Made by a program: the position numbers and the translations under genes. DNA of 18,467 nt, taken from contig CAJGCU010000047.1 of assembly GCA_904501945.1 (NCBI GenBank), positions 1-18,467 on the forward strand. Direction: 5' to 3'. Source of the DNA: an uncultured Bacteroidaceae bacterium (lineage in GTDB: Bacteria; Bacteroidota; Bacteroidia; Bacteroidales; Bacteroidaceae). The notes under the pieces were generated by a model, which worked only from the letters and a program-made list of their open reading frames with translations, was not told the DNA's origin and searched no databases. Every line of letters begins with the position of its first letter. The stretch's first letter is position 1. Of this stretch, positions 14,760 to 18,467 are shown one piece after another.

Positions 14760-16442
14760 TTAAATTTTCTTATTATTCATTCGCTCATCGCGTTTTGCAA
14801 GAGCTTTATCATATGCCTCATAGTAAAAAGCAATAAAATGCTTCCAAAGAGCTTTTTCTGAAACTTTAGCGGCATTCTTGCGAGCAGCATTCACCTGTTT
14901 CTTATCAAACTGAGTAAACTTCAAAATAGTATCACGGATAGCATCACTTACCTCATCAAAATTATAGTCTGAACGATGAATGGTCTTCACGCCATCTTCA
15001 ATTTCACTCATTCCGCCCTTCAGATTGTTAGCCCAAAGTCCAAAACCAGCAAGGTCCGTCGTAACACATGGTACATGGAATGCTGCAGATTCCATAGGAG
15101 TATAGCCCCAAGGTTCGTAATAAGATGGGAAAACGGTCAAATCATTACCAATAAGGAGATCATAATAATGCATATTGAAAATGCCGTCATTACCATCAAG
15201 ATAACAAGGGACAAATATAATTTTCACCCTGTCTTCCTTCCTATTATGAATGTCCAACCAATTCATCTGCCCTAGCACTTTGTCATTTTCCTCATCATGT
15301 AGAGCATGAGTAATACGAGGGTCGCCAATAGGCATACCATCTGATTCCTTGTTCTGCATTGCCTGCTTCAAATCTTCGCGAGCTTCTTTCATCCAAGCAG
15401 GTACCATCACAAAAGCCAAGACATCTTTTTCCAAACGAGCATCCCAACGCAAACGATTAAGAGCATCAATATAGACATTAATTCCTTTATTCTGATACTC
15501 ATATCGGCCACTAGTGGTAACAATAACAGTATCATCTTCCAACTGGCTGCCCATCAAAGTATTGGCCACCTTCAAAAGTTTCTCTCTTGCCTGTTTTCTA
15601 ACATCATTGAATTTAGCCGCAGGACATGGAACAAAGTCATTCTCGAATCCATTCATCAAGATTACGTCTGATGGTTTATCAAGAAGTTCCGCACATTCCA
15701 TTCCCGTGATATCGCTCACCGTTGTGAAACAATCGACATTCCACGCAGCCTGCTTCTCCACAGAATGTTTAGCCTCCACATTCAACTCAGAAGCCATCTG
15801 GTCTCCATTATATGCAGAAAGATAATCATACAATGGTTTGTTATTACCTGCGATAGAACGTCCTATTGTTGTTGCATGAGTTGTAAAAATAGTTGCAACT
15901 TCTGGAACATTCTTCTTCACATAGAGAGCTGCCAAACATGTTTGCCATTCATGTGCCTGAAATACAACATTATCGCTTTGTTCCAATCCAAAAAAATCAT
16001 AATAACTCTCCACAACCTTTCCAGCAGCCCATGAAAACATAAGGCTTTCGTCATAATCACCATATGCATGTAGAGAATTTACTTGATAATTTTCCCAAGC
16101 CCATCCAAAAATTTCATTTCTTTCCTCAAAAAAAGGCTGGAAATCCACCAGTATTGCTATTGGCTCACCAGGAATCTGCCAACGACCTATGCGCAATGAC
16201 AGACCATCACACTGCAAAGCATGCTTTCTCCATTTTGCCAATAATGTTTTATTTTCTTTGAATAATGGGTTCTTTTTCCCCTCCCAGAAATCTGGACCAA
16301 TGAAAAAGACTTTATCTGTAAATTTTTCTTGAAGTGTTTTTGCACGCGTGGACAATACAGTATATATACCGCCTACCTTATTGCAAACTTCCCAGCTAGA
16401 TTCAAAAATGTAACAAGGTTCCTTAAAAATCTTTTTAGCCAT
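14760..16442 (-). CDS. Glycogen synthase, GT3 (eukaryote-like) family
   Basis: This cytoplasmic glycosyltransferase extends alpha-1,4-glucan chains. It resembles the animal/fungal GT3 synthases rather than bacterial GT5 GlgA. The N-terminus has FESSWEVCNKVGGIYTVLSTRA (13-34), the hallmark of GT3, followed by FFIGPDFWEGKKNPLF. Further on are QAHEWQTCLAALYV, IFTTHATTIGRS, and VSDITGMEC. The catalytic E-X7-E motif is Glu443 and Glu451 in YEPWGYTPMES. At 560 residues it lacks the long terminal tails used for phosphorylation control in animals. UDP-glucose is the usual GT3 donor; this is family knowledge, not seen here. The gene opens the glycogen unit, 46 bp from a good promoter box and 22 bp ahead of glgP. 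Confidence 0.93.
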   Translation of the reverse strand: MAKKIFKEPCYIFESSWEVCNKVGGIYTVLSTRAKTLQEKFTDKVFFIGPDFWEGKKNPLFKENKTLLAKWRKHALQCDGLSLRIGRWQIPGEPIAILVDFQPFFEERNEIFGWAWENYQVNSLHAYGDYDESLMFSWAAGKVVESYYDFFGLEQSDNVVFQAHEWQTCLAALYVKKNVPEVATIFTTHATTIGRSIAGNNKPLYDYLSAYNGDQMASELNVEAKHSVEKQAAWNVDCFTTVSDITGMECAELLDKPSDVILMNGFENDFVPCPAAKFNDVRKQAREKLLKVANTLMGSQLEDDTVIVTTSGRYEYQNKGINVYIDALNRLRWDARLEKDVLAFVMVPAWMKEAREDLKQAMQNKESDGMPIGDPRITHALHDEENDKVLGQMNWLDIHNRKEDRVKIIFVPCYLDGNDGIFNMHYYDLLIGNDLTVFPSYYEPWGYTPMESAAFHVPCVTTDLAGFGLWANNLKGGMSEIEDGVKTIHRSDYNFDEVSDAIRDTILKFTQFDKKQVNAARKNAAKVSEKALWKHFIAFYYEAYDKALAKRDERMNNKKI

Positions 16443-16488
16443 AAAAAAATACCTAACAAATAGCTTAACCTAAAAATCTAATCGACTG

Positions 16489-16519
16489 CAAAGGTATTGA
16501 TTATTTCCGACTTGAAAAA
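16489..16519 (-). promoter_or_regulatory. Bacteroidales-type promoter for the glycogen unit
   Basis: The minus strand at 16489-16496 reads TACCTTTG, an exact TAnnTTTG -7 match, followed by CA as is common downstream of this box. A 19-nt spacer leads back to TTTT (16516-16519), three of four bases of the -33 TTTG. The leader to the glycogen synthase ATG (16442) would be about 40 nt. The start has no clear Shine-Dalgarno, only an A/T-rich stretch, which is usual in this phylum. Confidence 0.65.
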
Positions 16520-16584
16520 ATTTAAAGCTGAAAAACGTACTCATATTCAGAAAAAAAGAAAAAACATTTCTGTTCACAAAGACA

Positions 16585-16601
16585 AATGCAACATTAGCAT
16601 T
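16585..16601 (-). terminator. Weak candidate terminator after ligA
   Basis: On the minus strand, AATGC and GCATT (16597-16601 and 16585-16589) can form a 5-bp stem with a 7-nt loop, about 26 bp past the ligA stop. It is followed by a T-rich TTTGTCTTTG. The stem is short, so this is a tentative call. The rest of the 185-bp spacer (16443-16627) is A/T-rich and holds only the glycogen promoter. Confidence 0.25.
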
Positions 16602-16627
16602 ACAACGAAACTTTTTTTTCGATTATT

Positions 16628-18467
16628 TCATCCCAACATTGCTAAGAATTCATCTTCTGACACAATTGCCACACCTAAACTTTGGGCCTTTTCTAATTTT
16701 GAAGGTCCCATATTTTCACCAGCAAGGACAAAAGTGGTTTTCTTAGAAATACTGCCCACATTCTTGCCTCCATTCTGTTCAATGATAGCTTTATACTCAT
16801 CACGCGAATGTTTCTGGAATACGCCAGAGATGACAATGCTCTTTCCTTCTAATTTATCAGTTTGTGCTGAAATCTGCTCTTCCGAAAGCTGCATCTGTAT
16901 GCCATAAGCAGCCAATTTATCCACAATCTCAACATTATTAAAGTCCAGAAAGTATTTCACCACCGATTCTGCAATCACCTGCCCCACTCCATCGACTTCC
17001 ATCAACTGTTCAACAGTTGCATTCCGCAAAGCATTCATCGACTTGAAGTGACGAGCAATAAGCTTAGCAGTAATCTCTCCCACAAAACGGATGCCAATAG
17101 CAAACACCACACGCTCAAATGGAACTTGAAATGTGGACATCACGCCGTCCACCACCTTTTGGGCTGACTTTACACGCGTCTTATTTACACCACAAATGTC
17201 AGCGACTGTTATTTTATAAAGATCTGAAATATCACGAATTAAGCCACGTTGATAATAATCATCTATCGTTTCAGGCCCAAGGCTATCAATATTCATAGCC
17301 TTACGAGAGATAAAGTGCTCTATACGTCCCTTAATTTGGGGCGGACATGCATTGTCATTAGGGCAATAATGAGCTGCTTCACCCTCGAAACGCACCAGTT
17401 CCGCACCACATTCAGGACACGTCTTGATGAACTGTACCTTCTGCAAACCAGGTTGACGCTGGTCTTTATCCACCCCCACTACCTTTGGGATGATTTCGCC
17501 CCCCTTCTCCACATACACCATGTCACCAATATGCAAATCCAATTCTTCCATAACGTCAGCATTATGAAGTGAAGCACGCTTCACTATGGTTCCTGCCAAT
17601 TGAACTGGTTCCATATTCGCCACAGGTGTTACAGCTCCAGTCCGGCCCACCTGATAAGTCACCTCGTTTAAGCGTGTACAAGCTCTTTCTGCCTTAAACT
17701 TATAGGCTATGGCCCAACGAGGACTTTTTGCCGTATATCCTAAATGACGTTGCTGTCGCAAAGAATTCACCTTCAGCACGACACCATCTGTTGCAACAGG
17801 CAGACCCTTACGTTCTTTATCCCAATAATTGATAAAATCCAAAACATCTTCAACGCTCTTGCATTTCCTCATTCCCTGAAATATCTTAAAGCCCCAGGAT
17901 GCTGCATTCTGCAAGTTTTCATAATGAGAACTATCATTGGGAATCTCATCACCTAATAAATAATATAAGTACGCGTCCAGTCCTCTCTCTGCGACTACTC
18001 TCGAACTCTGCGACTTCAACGTGCCGCTAGCCGCATTACGAGGATTGGCAAACAAAGACTCTTCACGCTTTGCCCTTTCCTCATTCAATTTTTCGAACGA
18101 AGACCAAGGCATCAGAATCTCTCCTCGAATTTCAAATTCATGTGGATACCCACTACCCTCTTTCAGTTTCAAAGGAATAGAACGAATCGTTCGTACATTG
18201 CTGGTCACATCATCACCTTTCACTCCATCGCCTCTTGTGACTGCCTGCACCAGTTCGCCATCCACATACGTCAGCGAAATGCTCAACCCGTCAAACTTCA
18301 TCTCCGCACAAATCTCAAAATCCTCGCCTTCAAGTCCCTCTTTCACACGGTTGTAAAAGTCCCTCACCTCACCCTCGTTATACGTGTTAGCCAACGACAG
18401 CATCGGGTACTTATGCGCCACAGCCTTGAATGACTGGTTCAAGTCGCTTCCCACTCTTTGCGTTGGA
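16628..18467 (-). CDS. ligA: NAD+-dependent DNA ligase LigA (N-terminus beyond the window)
   Basis: It seals nicks during replication and repair using NAD+. The reading frame runs off the right edge: upstream of the GTG codon at 18452-18454 it continues as PTQRV, the conserved SPTQRVGSDLN-type motif, so GTG is internal and roughly 60 residues are missing. The catalytic adenylated lysine is in EMKFDGLS (codon 18296-18298), and the adenylation domain continues through EIRGEILMPW, FANPRNAASG and TDGVVLKVN. An OB fold follows (QVGRTGAVTPVA, VKRASLHN). The zinc finger cysteines are CPEC and CPNDNAC (codons within about 17345-17420). Then come helix-hairpin-helix repeats (MEVDGVGQVIAESV) and a C-terminal BRCT domain (GKSIVISGVFQKHSRDEYK). 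All expected domains downstream of the cut are intact. The stop codon is 185 bp upstream of the glycogen synthase gene. Confidence 0.97.
   Translation of the reverse strand, partial: PTQRVGSDLNQSFKAVAHKYPMLSLANTYNEGEVRDFYNRVKEGLEGEDFEICAEMKFDGLSISLTYVDGELVQAVTRGDGVKGDDVTSNVRTIRSIPLKLKEGSGYPHEFEIRGEILMPWSSFEKLNEERAKREESLFANPRNAASGTLKSQSSRVVAERGLDAYLYYLLGDEIPNDSSHYENLQNAASWGFKIFQGMRKCKSVEDVLDFINYWDKERKGLPVATDGVVLKVNSLRQQRHLGYTAKSPRWAIAYKFKAERACTRLNEVTYQVGRTGAVTPVANMEPVQLAGTIVKRASLHNADVMEELDLHIGDMVYVEKGGEIIPKVVGVDKDQRQPGLQKVQFIKTCPECGAELVRFEGEAAHYCPNDNACPPQIKGRIEHFISRKAMNIDSLGPETIDDYYQRGLIRDISDLYKITVADICGVNKTRVKSAQKVVDGVMSTFQVPFERVVFAIGIRFVGEITAKLIARHFKSMNALRNATVEQLMEVDGVGQVIAESVVKYFLDFNNVEIVDKLAAYGIQMQLSEEQISAQTDKLEGKSIVISGVFQKHSRDEYKAIIEQNGGKNVGSISKKTTFVLAGENMGPSKLEKAQSLGVAIVSEDEFLAMLG

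Noticed and set aside
18452..18454. GTG as the start codon of LigA
   Set aside because: The frame continues upstream to the window edge as PTQRV, a conserved internal LigA motif, so the true start is outside.

Overview
The window looks like a core-genome segment of a Bacteroidales bacterium, most likely a gut or oral Prevotella/Bacteroides relative. The evidence is a set of near-perfect TAnnTTTG -7 promoter boxes, start codons without clear Shine-Dalgarno sequences, a GT3 (eukaryote-like) glycogen synthase beside an alpha-glucan phosphorylase, a DUF5687 membrane protein beside its ATPase, and an ftsK-lolA pair. Every convincing gene is on the minus strand, so the window reads biologically from right to left. 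I see no tRNA, rRNA, CRISPR array, insertion sequence or phage gene.

Layout in transcription order: (1) 18467-16628, NAD+-dependent DNA ligase LigA, with its N-terminus cut by the right edge. (2) 16442-10808, a glycogen unit: a promoter at about 16489-16519, GT3 glycogen synthase, alpha-glucan phosphorylase 22 bp later, then a secreted TPR protein behind a strong 12-bp hairpin. (3) 10557-5116, an envelope and chromosome unit: a very good promoter at 10603-10634, the FtsK DNA translocase, a periplasmic LolA-type lipoprotein carrier, a DUF5687 multi-spanning membrane protein and its ABC ATPase. The last three genes are tightly packed. (4) 4978-100, the methylmalonyl-CoA decarboxylation operon of the succinate-to-propionate pathway: methylmalonyl-CoA epimerase, carboxyltransferase (alpha), an OadG-type subunit fused to an exported lamin-tail-like domain, the biotin carrier protein, and the Na+-translocating beta subunit. 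It ends at a textbook intrinsic terminator at 44-74.

How the genes work together: the epimerase converts the (R)-methylmalonyl-CoA made by methylmalonyl-CoA mutase to the (S) form. The alpha subunit moves its carboxyl group to the biotin of the carrier protein. The membrane beta subunit decarboxylates carboxybiotin and exports Na+, yielding propionyl-CoA and a sodium gradient. The glycogen genes store and mobilise glucose. FtsK, LolA and the ABC pair serve chromosome segregation and envelope maintenance.

None of the protein-coding content looks like an undescribed system. The least-explained signals are non-coding. The two spacers either side of the oadG gene carry related sequences with a similar hairpin, and three other spacers hold long perfect inverted repeats, two of which have 23-nt loops.
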